Below are positions 37,422 through 46,004 of a stretch of 64,000 bases of DNA, piece by piece (positions within the stretch are counted from its first letter, which is position 1; every line of letters begins with the position of its first letter). Where the stretch lies: assembly GCA_012932295.1 (NCBI GenBank), contig JAAONU010000049.1, positions 1 to 64,000 of the forward strand. The letters are read 5' to 3'. The notes beneath the pieces are model-generated. The model did not search any database, was not told the DNA's origin, and was given only the letters and a program-made list of their open reading frames with translations. The position numbers and the translations under genes are program-made. The stretch is from Cyclina sinensis (lineage: Eukaryota; Mollusca; Bivalvia; Venerida; Veneridae).

Positions 37422-39134
37422 GTGTATTATCTGGATGAGTCTCATATTCTTCTATTCTTACTACAACTCACCGTCATCCTGATATGTGCGCGTGTGCTGG
37501 GGGAAGTATTCCGACGATGGAAACAGCCCGTCCTTACCGCAGAGTTACTGGTAGGCATCCTGCTCGGCCCGACAGTGCTGGGAAGGTTTTTCCCTGAAGT
37601 ATTTGCGTACCTCTTCCCCAGCAATATTATTCAACAAAATATGCTGGAGACCATCGCATGGATTGGGGTGCTGTTTTTACTGTTAGATACCGGGCTTGAA
37701 ATAAACTTTTCTGCCGCGTGGAAACAAAAAAGCAGCGTGGTCATCATTGCGATAGTCGACATTATCATCCCCATGCTTATTGCATTTTCCGCAACATTTC
37801 TATTCGATGATTCCTATCTTGCCGACGCCAGCAAAAGGATGCAGTTTGCACTATTCATTGCGGTGGTCATGACAATAAGTGCCATGCCCGTAGCATCAAA
37901 AGTGCTCCATGACCTACGACTATTAAAAACAGACCTGGGCTTTCTGACCATGTCTGCGCTTGCCATAAACGATATAATTGGATGGACTTTATTCACTATC
38001 ATTTTGGGCTTGTTTACCCAAAACGTACTCAGTATATCCCATGTATCACTGGTATTGCTGATGACCATTGGCTTCTCAGTATTAGCACTCACCATAGGGC
38101 GGTATCTCTCTAACAAAGTCATCAATTTTTTTCATAATAAGCACCTGCCTCAGCCATCAACTTCATTCACCTTTGCCTGCGTGATGGGCATAGTGTTTGG
38201 AGCGATAACACAAAAAGTGGGTATACACGCGCTCTTTGGGTTTTTCCTTGCGGGTGTGGTAGTAGGAGAAGCAAAGAACCTGAAAGATGAAACCAGATCC
38301 ATCATTTCACAAATGGTGCACGCACTCTTTGTGCCGATATTTTTCGTGAACATAGGACTCAAGATAGATATTGTTGCACACTTTGATCTCTTTCTTGTAC
38401 TTGTCATTACCGTCATTGGTATTGCGGGAAGATTTCTGGGAGCATGGGTTGGGGCTTCATGGAGCAAGGTGCCTAAGGTGCATAAATCCTTAATAGCCAT
38501 TGCACATACTCCGGGTGGTATGATGGAGATTGTGGTAGCGCTCATAGCGTTGGAACTGGAGTTAATTATCCCCAAGGTGTTTATCGCAATAATCTTTGGC
38601 GCAGTGATCTCGTCAATCCTGATGGGACCATGGATGAGTCTTGCCCTGCGAAGAAGAAAAAGCGTTACGCTTGCCAGCTATATTAACTTTGACCGCGGAA
38701 TACTATTTCTGGATGAAGATAATAAACAAGATGCCCTTACACGTCTCATCCTGCATGCGTCTCAGATGGTGAAAGCCCTTGAAACACGCACGCTTACAGA
38801 AACTATCATACGTCGCGAGGAGGATTTTTCTACGGCGCTCGGATATGGTGTGGCAATACCACATGCGCGCATACATGAAATAAAAAATCCCTTGCTCCTG
38901 TGCGCCTATTCCAAAAACGGCATAGACTGGAATGCCCCCGATGGAAAAGAAGTGCATATTATTTTCTTTCTGCTCTCCCCTTCGATCACCAACGATGTAC
39001 ACGTCGAGATATTATCAAAGATAGCCAAAATTATGCAAAACGAAGAAAACCGCAAACAGCTACTGCAATCCAATACGCTTGAAAACCTGTCGGCTTCCAT
39101 TAAGAGTGTCTGCAAGACGTATGACAAAACGTAG
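37422..39134 (+). CDS. CPA2 cation:proton antiporter fused to PTS EIIA domain
   Basis: The first 400 residues form a CPA2 (KefB-like) exchanger with about 12 membrane segments: LVGILLGPTVLGRFFPE, LLDTGLEINF, SAMPVASKVLHDLRL and GFFLAGVVVGEAKNL are family-like. After a short cytoplasmic linker, residues about 425-570 form an EIIA-Fru/PtsN domain with LGYGVAIPHAR, where His481 would take a phosphate. This fusion is known in other bacteria and ties ion exchange to the phosphotransferase chain. I use the GTG at 37422 with GGAG 7 bases upstream; another GTG lies 6 bases earlier. No other pts genes are in the window. Confidence 0.88.
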   Translation: MYYLDESHILLFLLQLTVILICARVLGEVFRRWKQPVLTAELLVGILLGPTVLGRFFPEVFAYLFPSNIIQQNMLETIAWIGVLFLLLDTGLEINFSAAWKQKSSVVIIAIVDIIIPMLIAFSATFLFDDSYLADASKRMQFALFIAVVMTISAMPVASKVLHDLRLLKTDLGFLTMSALAINDIIGWTLFTIILGLFTQNVLSISHVSLVLLMTIGFSVLALTIGRYLSNKVINFFHNKHLPQPSTSFTFACVMGIVFGAITQKVGIHALFGFFLAGVVVGEAKNLKDETRSIISQMVHALFVPIFFVNIGLKIDIVAHFDLFLVLVITVIGIAGRFLGAWVGASWSKVPKVHKSLIAIAHTPGGMMEIVVALIALELELIIPKVFIAIIFGAVISSILMGPWMSLALRRRKSVTLASYINFDRGILFLDEDNKQDALTRLILHASQMVKALETRTLTETIIRREEDFSTALGYGVAIPHARIHEIKNPLLLCAYSKNGIDWNAPDGKEVHIIFFLLSPSITNDVHVEILSKIAKIMQNEENRKQLLQSNTLENLSASIKSVCKTYDKT

Positions 39135-39152
39135 GGGCGACTTACAGTGTCT

Positions 39153-39174
39153 CTAAGATCTGCCTAAGATCTGC
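39153..39174. repeat. Two 11-bp tandem copies
   Basis: CTAAGATCTGC occurs twice in tandem in the 66-base gap between the convergent antiporter and oxidoreductase genes. Function unknown. No clear terminator is seen in this gap. Confidence 0.6.
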
Positions 39175-39200
39175 GCATAGATACACGCAGTATGTGTACA

Positions 39201-40244
39201 TTAGGTGATAGTATCAATGTACACCCTGTTGCCACTCTCTATTGACATATTAATGGCTTCAATCACTTCCATTACTTTGAGCCCATCTAATCCTGACACT
39301 ATGGGTTCTGTCTCTCCTCGTATCACTTGAGCAAAATGCTCTAATTGTACCACAAGAGGGTCTTGTATATTTTTCATGAAAATTTCGGAACTGATGGGCT
39401 TGTACCAATGGCGTTCACCTGTATAATACCATATACGATTATTAGGCAACTCTATAGCCCCTTTGGTGCCACCTATCATACAGTATAGTTGATCGGTTTT
39501 GGGATACGTTGAATTATCTCCGGCAGTCAACTCCCAGCTCCACGGGGATGGAATGGTATCTGACAAATTAATAGTACAGAGGGTGGAATTCTTGAACTTT
39601 GCCATTATCACCGCAGTATCTTCCACAGATAAATTTCTAGTGGCATTACAACTACAGGCACTGACATATTCTATATCTCCAATAAAATATAAAAGCAAAT
39701 CAATGTCATGACATAAGTTGATATTAATAGGTCCTGCCCCCTTCTTGCATCTCCATGTTACGTCGAAATAAGAATCGTTTTTATAAAGCCAGAAATGACT
39801 ATGTACGGACACAAGTTTGCCTATACGCCCCTTCTCTATTTGTTTTTTCGTTGCCTGCACCACATCATTGAATCTTCTGAAGTAGCCAGTTAATACAGGC
39901 ACGTTTTTCTCCTGCGCCATTTGAAGGACATCCTTGGCATCCTGTATATTGGTCGCAAAAGGTTTTTCTACAAGCACCGGAACGCCCCGTTCTATACATG
40001 GGATGGCATTCTTAAGATGTAATGCATTTGGCGTTGCCACAATAACACCCTCTGGCTTTACGGCTTCCAGCATCTCGCTGACATCTTCAAAAAAAGGAAT
40101 GTTATAACTTTCTGCTATGCGTCGCCCCGTCTCTGTGATGTCAACAACCGCAACAATGGTAATATTTTTTGTTTTTGTGGAACTGTCTATATGTCGTATT
40201 CCAATTAACCCAACCCCGACTACAGCTATTCTTGTTAATTTCAT
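39201..40244 (-). CDS. Gfo/Idh/MocA family oxidoreductase
   Basis: NAD(P)-dependent dehydrogenase, often of sugars or inositols. The 347 residues have a Rossmann start VVGVGLIGIRHIDS, VIVATPNALHLKNAI and the EKPFATN motif with the Lys conserved in this family, then HDIDLLLYFIG in the substrate domain. It is the last gene of the TRAP cluster, with AAGGA before the ATG. The substrate is not predictable. Confidence 0.88.
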   Translation of the reverse strand: MKLTRIAVVGVGLIGIRHIDSSTKTKNITIVAVVDITETGRRIAESYNIPFFEDVSEMLEAVKPEGVIVATPNALHLKNAIPCIERGVPVLVEKPFATNIQDAKDVLQMAQEKNVPVLTGYFRRFNDVVQATKKQIEKGRIGKLVSVHSHFWLYKNDSYFDVTWRCKKGAGPININLCHDIDLLLYFIGDIEYVSACSCNATRNLSVEDTAVIMAKFKNSTLCTINLSDTIPSPWSWELTAGDNSTYPKTDQLYCMIGGTKGAIELPNNRIWYYTGERHWYKPISSEIFMKNIQDPLVVQLEHFAQVIRGETEPIVSGLDGLKVMEVIEAINMSIESGNRVYIDTIT

Positions 40245-40271
40245 ATGTATCCTTATACTTTACTTCTCCCA

Positions 40272-42041
40272 CTAATCAGTAGAAGAATGCGAAACCTTAG
40301 CACCTGGAGAATATATATCCAATATATTCCAATGACCTGTCGTAGGCGTTGGGGTGTTTACCATGGCCACATCAATCACAGTGGGTTTTTTACTCTTGAT
40401 AGCATCCTGCAGTGCATGTTTAAATTCACTTGCCTTTTCAATTTTAATGCCTTCTATTCCATAGGCCCTGGCTATATCCGCATAATTCGTATTTGATCGT
40501 TCTCTGTTGCGTTCAAATAATGTCCCATAGGTTATGCCATAATGTGCTTTTTGCAACCCTGCAATAGTACCAAACGCATTGTTGTTCATCACAATCCACA
40601 CAATATGTAATCCCAACTCATATGCAGTAGAAAGCACTGCAGGATTTTGACCAAACCCTCCGTCTCCTACCATGGATACGACAATCTTTGATGGGGCTGC
40701 AAGTTTTGCTCCTATCGCAGCAGAGGGGCCAAAGCCCATAGTGGCACATCCACCTGGAGTAAGAATACTATTGGGCGTAAGAATGTCAAATTGTTGCCCC
40801 ACACCATTTTTGTTCCAACCAACGTCAGTGGTGATGATGGCATCATCCGGCAACACTTCTCTGGTATCCGATAAAATGCGTTCCGGCATCATGGGGAAAC
40901 TGTCACTTTCACATTGTGCTTGTCTGCTTTGTGTGAACTCTTTTCTAAACTGTGCAATCTGTTGTGATAATTCCTGATGTTTGAATCCATCTGGATATTT
41001 CTCTTTGAAGATTTTGTTGATTAAGGCAAGAGATTGTTGTAAGTCTCCTACCGCCCCTATATGTGCGGGATAATTTCTACTAATTTCGCCTGGCTCTATA
41101 TCTATATGAATGAGTGTAGTAGAATCTGGTATATTAAAAGTATAGCCACTTTCCCACGAACTACTGTCTGCTTCTTTAAAGCGAGTTCCTAAGGCAAAAA
41201 TATAATCTGCAGCAAGACAGGCATTGTTCACCAGAGACGTGCCCCAGAATCCCGTCATGCCTAACACGAAGGGATGTGCGTCAGATATGCATCCCTTTCC
41301 CATTAAACTATATGCCACTGGAATATTGGTGTGGTCTACCAATTCTTCTAATTCCTTTGAAGCTCTTGCCAATAAGACACCGCCCCCGGCATATATCACA
41401 GGGTTTTTTGCCTGTGCTAACAGAGTAACAATTTGCTCTGCCACATCATGTGAAATACAAGGAGCAGAGAGTTTCTGTGTGCCATTCAGTCTTGCAAATA
41501 ATGTTGGGTCTATCTCTTTAGAAAAAATATCCATAGGAACATTCACCAGCACGGGTCCCTGTTGCCCACTCTCTGCCAGTAAAAACGCTTTCTCTATGAT
41601 CTCTGGAAACAATTCTGCCGTATCTACTCTCCAGGCCCGCTTCACAAATGGTTTGAAAATCTCATACTGTGACCCGTCCGCATGCAGATTTACTTCCTGA
41701 TGCGGATGCTTTCCATAATAGTGAGAAGGAACATCACCTGCAATCACCACCATAGGAATACAATCCAACGCTGCATTTAATACTCCAGTGGCACTGTTCG
41801 TAAGCCCCGGACTCAAATGAGATAACAGCACGGATGCGCTATTCTTTACCCTTGCATATCCATCAGCGGCGTGCGCTGCAATCTGCTCATGTCGTACTGT
41901 CACAAAATCTATACTTGACTCATATAATGCTGATAATACTGCAATATTTGTATGGCCGCATAGCCCAAAGACATGAGATATATTTCTTTTCTCAAGATAT
42001 TGTACCAATAATTGTGCTACTGTATTTTTTCTTTCCTGCAT
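40272..42041 (-). CDS. Thiamine diphosphate-dependent enzyme (acetolactate synthase-like)
   Basis: The 589-residue product has all three ThDP-enzyme domains. VRHEQIAAHAADGYARV carries the catalytic Glu; the ThDP motif is MVGDGGFGQNP with the later NNNAFGTI. Automatic tools would say acetolactate synthase, but regulatory subunit ilvN and other ilv genes are absent. With an acylating aldehyde dehydrogenase and a TRAP importer next to it, a 2-oxoacid decarboxylase or an Xsc-type lyase of a sulfoaldehyde are better guesses. The exact reaction is unknown. Confidence 0.8.
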   Translation of the reverse strand: MQERKNTVAQLLVQYLEKRNISHVFGLCGHTNIAVLSALYESSIDFVTVRHEQIAAHAADGYARVKNSASVLLSHLSPGLTNSATGVLNAALDCIPMVVIAGDVPSHYYGKHPHQEVNLHADGSQYEIFKPFVKRAWRVDTAELFPEIIEKAFLLAESGQQGPVLVNVPMDIFSKEIDPTLFARLNGTQKLSAPCISHDVAEQIVTLLAQAKNPVIYAGGGVLLARASKELEELVDHTNIPVAYSLMGKGCISDAHPFVLGMTGFWGTSLVNNACLAADYIFALGTRFKEADSSSWESGYTFNIPDSTTLIHIDIEPGEISRNYPAHIGAVGDLQQSLALINKIFKEKYPDGFKHQELSQQIAQFRKEFTQSRQAQCESDSFPMMPERILSDTREVLPDDAIITTDVGWNKNGVGQQFDILTPNSILTPGGCATMGFGPSAAIGAKLAAPSKIVVSMVGDGGFGQNPAVLSTAYELGLHIVWIVMNNNAFGTIAGLQKAHYGITYGTLFERNRERSNTNYADIARAYGIEGIKIEKASEFKHALQDAIKSKKPTVIDVAMVNTPTPTTGHWNILDIYSPGAKVSHSSTD

Positions 42042-42067
42042 ATATGCTCCTTATTGCTTCACTACCA

Positions 42068-43504
42068 TTAAAAAATCTGTACGGGAGTATTATAGAATTC
42101 ACCAAACAACTCCTTCTCATCAGGTTTGTCTTCCGATATAGGAGTACTCACCCATGTGTACTGCAAATAATGTTTCAAATTTATATTTTCATTTGTTATG
42201 TTTCCACCCCATATCCCGCATCCTAACGATGCAGTCATGGGCATGCCATTAGTCCAGGCCCCTGCATTGGCTTTAGATTGAGGTTGCCTTACCATAATTC
42301 GACTTACAGGCGCAGTTTTTGCGAGCGCGTCTATATTATTCTCATCATGAGAATAGATCCCGCAAGAATGTCCTTTTCCTGCCGTGTTATATATCTGCGT
42401 GACAATGCTCAGGGCTTCAGAAAAATGTTCAAAATAATAGAGGGCCATTACTGTTGTCAATTTTTCCTTAGAAAATTTATGCTGTTCACCAATCTTGCCC
42501 TGGTTTTCAACCATCAGAAATTTTGTATCGTCAGGTATTGAAAATCCTGCATGCGCTGCAATCTGCTGAGGCGGGCACGCTATAGTTTCAAAGGTTCTGT
42601 TGCCTTCTTCATTCCACATTACTTTTTCTATTAATTGCTTTTCCTCTTCTGAGCACAAATACCCACCTTCATCCTTCAGCGCTTGCAGCATATCCTGATA
42701 TATTGACGTATCTATAATGATATTCCCATCCGCCGAACATCCTGATCCAAAATCAGACGTTTTGCTTATTCTTGTATTCTGTGCTGCAATCTTGATATCA
42801 GCACTCCTGTCAATAACCATAGTCGAATTGCCAGCCCCCACTCCATATGCGGGTTTCCCGGAACTATACGCTGACCTTACCATGGGCTTTCCACCTGTAG
42901 CCAGTGTGACATCACATTCTGCCATGAGCTCCTTTGTTGTTGGTATGGACGGCTCCTCTATCACTTGAAATAAATCCTCGGGAGCTCCTGCAGCTACACA
43001 CGCACATCTTATTGCCCTCACCATCTCTGCAGTGGTCTTTTTTGTTCTCGGATGCGGGGAAAAGATCACTGCGTCTTTTGCTTTTGCCGCATAGACTGCG
43101 GTTACCGGAGGAGTAAGCGCGGGGTTGGTCATCGGTATCAGTGAAGCAATAACGCCTACAGGTTTTGCATACTTCGCAATTCCCTTCCGGACATCTTCCT
43201 CTACCTTCCCCACACTTTTTTGTCTCATGGCATCCCGTAATACGCCTTGTATCTTAAACCTCTTGTTTGGGCGACCATTTCTGTCTCCTATGCCACTCTC
43301 ATCAACCCCTAACCGTGCCAAATGAGTAAAGGTATCTTCATGTGAGGTATACCATGCTATTGCCTGACACAACCTGTCAACTTGAGCTTGATCCCAGTCA
43401 GCAATTTTTTCCATTGCATTTCTTGCATTCTCAATTTTTTTCTTAACCATTTCTTTCTGTTCTGTCGTTAACTCATATTTTTTTTCTCTATGTTGCTTGT
43501 CCAT
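42068..43504 (-). CDS. Acylating aldehyde dehydrogenase, SauS-like
   Basis: Turns an aldehyde plus CoA and NAD(P) into an acyl-CoA. The 478 residues are in the CoA-acylating branch: AKPVGVIASLIPMTNPALTPP, ATGGKPMVRSAYSSGKPAYGVGAGNSTMVIDRSADI, the catalytic Cys in DFGSGCSADGNIII, and AGAWTNGMPMTASLGCGIWGGNITNENINLKHYL at the end. These segments resemble acylating sulfoacetaldehyde dehydrogenase (SauS), although acetaldehyde, glycolaldehyde or other short aldehydes are possible. GAGGAG precedes the ATG. Confidence 0.85.
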   Translation of the reverse strand: MDKQHREKKYELTTEQKEMVKKKIENARNAMEKIADWDQAQVDRLCQAIAWYTSHEDTFTHLARLGVDESGIGDRNGRPNKRFKIQGVLRDAMRQKSVGKVEEDVRKGIAKYAKPVGVIASLIPMTNPALTPPVTAVYAAKAKDAVIFSPHPRTKKTTAEMVRAIRCACVAAGAPEDLFQVIEEPSIPTTKELMAECDVTLATGGKPMVRSAYSSGKPAYGVGAGNSTMVIDRSADIKIAAQNTRISKTSDFGSGCSADGNIIIDTSIYQDMLQALKDEGGYLCSEEEKQLIEKVMWNEEGNRTFETIACPPQQIAAHAGFSIPDDTKFLMVENQGKIGEQHKFSKEKLTTVMALYYFEHFSEALSIVTQIYNTAGKGHSCGIYSHDENNIDALAKTAPVSRIMVRQPQSKANAGAWTNGMPMTASLGCGIWGGNITNENINLKHYLQYTWVSTPISEDKPDEKELFGEFYNTPVQIF

Positions 43505-43522
43505 ATCATGCTCCTCAACATG

Positions 43523-44386
43523 TCATATTAGTCTATCTGGCACGCTTTTATATTTTAATTTCACGCGCCAACATTCTTCCAATATCAGATAATTCCTGGT
43601 GTCCTGTAGAATATACTTTGCATATTCTATGGATCCTAAATGCCTATGTAACCTTTCATTGGGAATTTCCAGAGAAAATACATCACAGTTGATATTATCT
43701 AAATAATTCAGTATCGCAATATCACCTCTGCCAGCAGGATACCGTGCTTCTCTGGCAATAAATTTCTGCCCCGAAACGCCCTTAATCCCTTTCCCTTTTG
43801 CATCACATAAGTGCACATAGTCCAGATACTTTGGATCAATGATGTTAATTTCTTCTGGCTCGGTTTTTGATCGATACAGATGCAGCAAATCCAGTAAAAT
43901 ACCAGAATTATCGGCATTTGCCTGTAAGATAAAATCATTAAGAGTATGAATATTGGAAATCGATGACCACGGCAACATTTCCAGTACAATTTTTATCTTA
44001 TACTGTGCTGCCAACTCACAGAGCGCTCGAAATTTTTCTCTGCAAAGAGATAGATCAGTGCCATGTACCTGGGCAATAGCAAATCGAGCCCCAATAAGGG
44101 CGCCTGTCTCCAAAATGGGTTCAAACTCGGCGGCAACGTCTGTAGTGTCGCTAATGATTAATAACTCTAAATCTAATACTTTTACTCTGGAGTCTGCTAA
44201 AATTTTTTTACATTCTGCAATGATGTGTGCATCTCCCACTAATCTATGTACTTCTTCTTCTTTTGTAACCGCTTTCAGTCGAGGACTCACATACTCATAT
44301 CCTGCTATTTCAGCAATCTTTATTAAATTGAAAATAGTCTCTTCTATCATGCTTAAATGGGCTAATGAATATTTATTATTTATCAT
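43523..44386 (-). CDS. Sugar phosphate isomerase/epimerase-like TIM barrel
   Basis: The 287-residue product is an AP-endonuclease-2/xylose-isomerase type barrel: AHLSMIEETIFNLIKIAEIAGYEYVSPR, IKIVLEMLPWSSISNIHTLNDFI with a metal-binding Glu, GILLDLLHLYRS, DYVHLCDAKG and VFSLEIPNERL. These carry the usual metal ligands (E, D, H, E). It overlaps the upstream citrate synthase-like gene by 11 bases, so the two are co-translated. A sugar acid or other hydroxy-oxo compound could be the substrate. Confidence 0.82.
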   Translation of the reverse strand: MINNKYSLAHLSMIEETIFNLIKIAEIAGYEYVSPRLKAVTKEEEVHRLVGDAHIIAECKKILADSRVKVLDLELLIISDTTDVAAEFEPILETGALIGARFAIAQVHGTDLSLCREKFRALCELAAQYKIKIVLEMLPWSSISNIHTLNDFILQANADNSGILLDLLHLYRSKTEPEEINIIDPKYLDYVHLCDAKGKGIKGVSGQKFIAREARYPAGRGDIAILNYLDNINCDVFSLEIPNERLHRHLGSIEYAKYILQDTRNYLILEECWRVKLKYKSVPDRLI

Positions 44387-45218
44387 CTTGCACTTCCTCT
44401 TGAATACCTCCAGAGATATACGGAGGTAAAATTTCCGGTGGTATTGGTCCTTTATTTTTTATTCCACTTTGCATTTCTTCCCACGCATGAGCCAGTATTC
44501 CTACACTACGAGATATACAAAAGAGACCACGACAAAGAGGGGCGGGAATGCCCAACTCACAAAAAATAACGGCAAGAGCACCATCCACATTCATAGGAAT
44601 AGTACGTGAACTGTGAGTGTTAATATAATTCTGTACCTCCCTTGCAATCTCACCAAATATTCCTTTTATATGCCCCTCTTCCGCATATCTCTTGATTACT
44701 TCAAGTGTTTTGACAGATCTTGGATCTGTGGGGGTATGAAATCTATGCCCAAAGCCAGGAATAATCTTTCCATGTTGTTTCTGATACAGAGCGATAGTAT
44801 GCGCCACACTCTGACTCAGTGCCATACCTCCTTGTATATTTTCTTCTATAGCATACAACAACTCTGCACAACCTTGCCCTGCACCTCCATGATTATCTCC
44901 CAGAACATTCACAGCACTCGCCAACACATTATTCATTCCAATGCCACATGTTGCTGCCATACGCGCAATCGCTATAGAGGGTGCGTGTGGTCCATGATCT
45001 ACAGACATTACCATCGCCATCTCAAACAATCGGGCTTCCTCAACAGAAATATTTCTTCCCAAAATCATAAAGAAGATCATCTGAGAGAAAGATTTCGTTT
45101 CCATTAACTCTTCTATCGCCTGGCCTCGGAAACATATTTTCCCGGGACGCATATCTATAATAGAGTTCTGCCACCAGAGACCGGCTCTCTTATTATGTTG
45201 TTCTTCGTCACGTTCCAT
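44376..45218 (-). CDS. Citrate synthase-like/citryl-CoA lyase family protein
   Basis: A short (280-residue) citrate synthase homologue, the size seen for citryl-CoA lyase-like proteins, not the 370-430 residues of true citrate synthase. FRGQAIEELMETKSFSQMIFFMILGR, SVDHGPHAPS, GDNHGGAGQGC and IIPGFGHRFHTPTDPRS carry the catalytic His residues; DGALAVIFCELGIP follows. It probably makes or breaks a C-C bond at an acyl-CoA; the neighbour supplies an acyl-CoA. The ATG at 45218 lies 14 bases after TATAAT with no clear ribosome-binding site. Confidence 0.82.
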   Translation of the reverse strand: MERDEEQHNKRAGLWWQNSIIDMRPGKICFRGQAIEELMETKSFSQMIFFMILGRNISVEEARLFEMAMVMSVDHGPHAPSIAIARMAATCGIGMNNVLASAVNVLGDNHGGAGQGCAELLYAIEENIQGGMALSQSVAHTIALYQKQHGKIIPGFGHRFHTPTDPRSVKTLEVIKRYAEEGHIKGIFGEIAREVQNYINTHSSRTIPMNVDGALAVIFCELGIPAPLCRGLFCISRSVGILAHAWEEMQSGIKNKGPIPPEILPPYISGGIQEEVQDDK

Positions 45219-45232
45219 GTTCTTATATTTCA

Positions 45233-45246
45233 ATTATATGTTACAC
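45233..45246 (+). promoter_or_regulatory. Candidate GntR operator (copy 1)
   Basis: ATTATATGTTACAC, with the small dyad TGT-T-ACA. The same 14 bases occur in the dctP promoter at 49008-49021 on the other strand. Binding here would cover the -10 box. The obvious candidate regulator is the GntR/FCD gene next to it. Confidence 0.55.
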
Positions 45247-45261
45247 ATTTTGTCTTGTCAA
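45233..45261 (-). promoter_or_regulatory. Consensus promoter of the catabolic genes
   Basis: On the reverse strand TTGACA (45261-45256), a 17-base spacer and TATAAT (45238-45233), a perfect consensus pair. It would drive the lyase, TIM-barrel, dehydrogenase, ThDP and oxidoreductase genes. The -10 and spacer overlap the motif shared with the dctP promoter. Confidence 0.82.
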
Positions 45262-45341
45262 GCAAATATATGATATTATTAAAAACGTATGATGTTTTGT
45301 AAGGTAGCTGAAATAGCAGCGCGCATTGCTCACACATCATG

Positions 45342-45995
45342 TTAGTTTTTAAATAAATTAACTGCCTCATAAATATGCTTTTTCAGTACTTTTGTTGCGA
45401 AAGAGGCAGTGCGTTCCAAACAGGATTCCAGTAATAGTTTATGTTCCTCTATTGCTTCCATTCTACGAAACCCCAGTACATTTATCTGGTATCGTAGATA
45501 TTTTGTATAAATAATTTTATGCAGTGAAATCAATTCTGTTGAATCACACGCAGATAAAATAGTCTGATGAAATTCAAAATCAGCCATCTGCAACTCATGA
45601 GAATCAAAATGTTGATCTTTCAGTAATTTCTGTTCATAGGTATGTAAGCGATGATGTGCCGCGATGATCAGACTTTCCCAGTGGACATCTCCTGCTTTTA
45701 TGGATAGTTTTAACATATTCGATTCCAATAAAAAGCGCAAGTGCGCCAATTCATTGAAGTGCTTTTTTGTCAAAGGAGCAACATAAAATCCTTTTTGTTC
45801 TTCTGCTATGATGAATCCATCATTAGTAAGTCGATTTAACACTTCTCGAATTGTTGATACACTTACCTTATATAAATTTTTTAAGTCACCAAGTTTTAAT
45901 TTCCGCTCAGGGGGCAATATCCCATGCACAACATCGTATAATATCTTTTGATATATGGAACTACCAATCGTAGTAGTTTTTTCTTTATCCTTCAT
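45342..45995 (-). CDS. GntR family transcription regulator (FCD domain)
   Basis: The 217-residue product has an N-terminal winged helix (YQKILYDVVHGILPPERKLKLGDLKNLYKVSVSTIREVLNRLTNDGFIIAEEQKGFYVA) and an all-helical FCD effector domain from about residue 80 with a likely metal site (DFEFHQTIL, EEHKLLL, KHIYEA). It lies 9 bases after dctM, so it is co-transcribed with the transporter. It probably senses the TRAP substrate or an intermediate. Confidence 0.9.
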   Translation of the reverse strand: MKDKEKTTTIGSSIYQKILYDVVHGILPPERKLKLGDLKNLYKVSVSTIREVLNRLTNDGFIIAEEQKGFYVAPLTKKHFNELAHLRFLLESNMLKLSIKAGDVHWESLIIAAHHRLHTYEQKLLKDQHFDSHELQMADFEFHQTILSACDSTELISLHKIIYTKYLRYQINVLGFRRMEAIEEHKLLLESCLERTASFATKVLKKHIYEAVNLFKN

Positions 45996-46004
45996 GCCGT
46001 GCTG

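Noticed and set aside
40672..41700. Long plus-strand frames in the ThDP enzyme gene
   Set aside because: They are shadows of a clear gene; no ribosome-binding sites.
44376..45218. True citrate synthase (gltA)
   Set aside because: The protein is about 100 residues too short and is set among catabolic genes, as for citryl-CoA lyase-like proteins.
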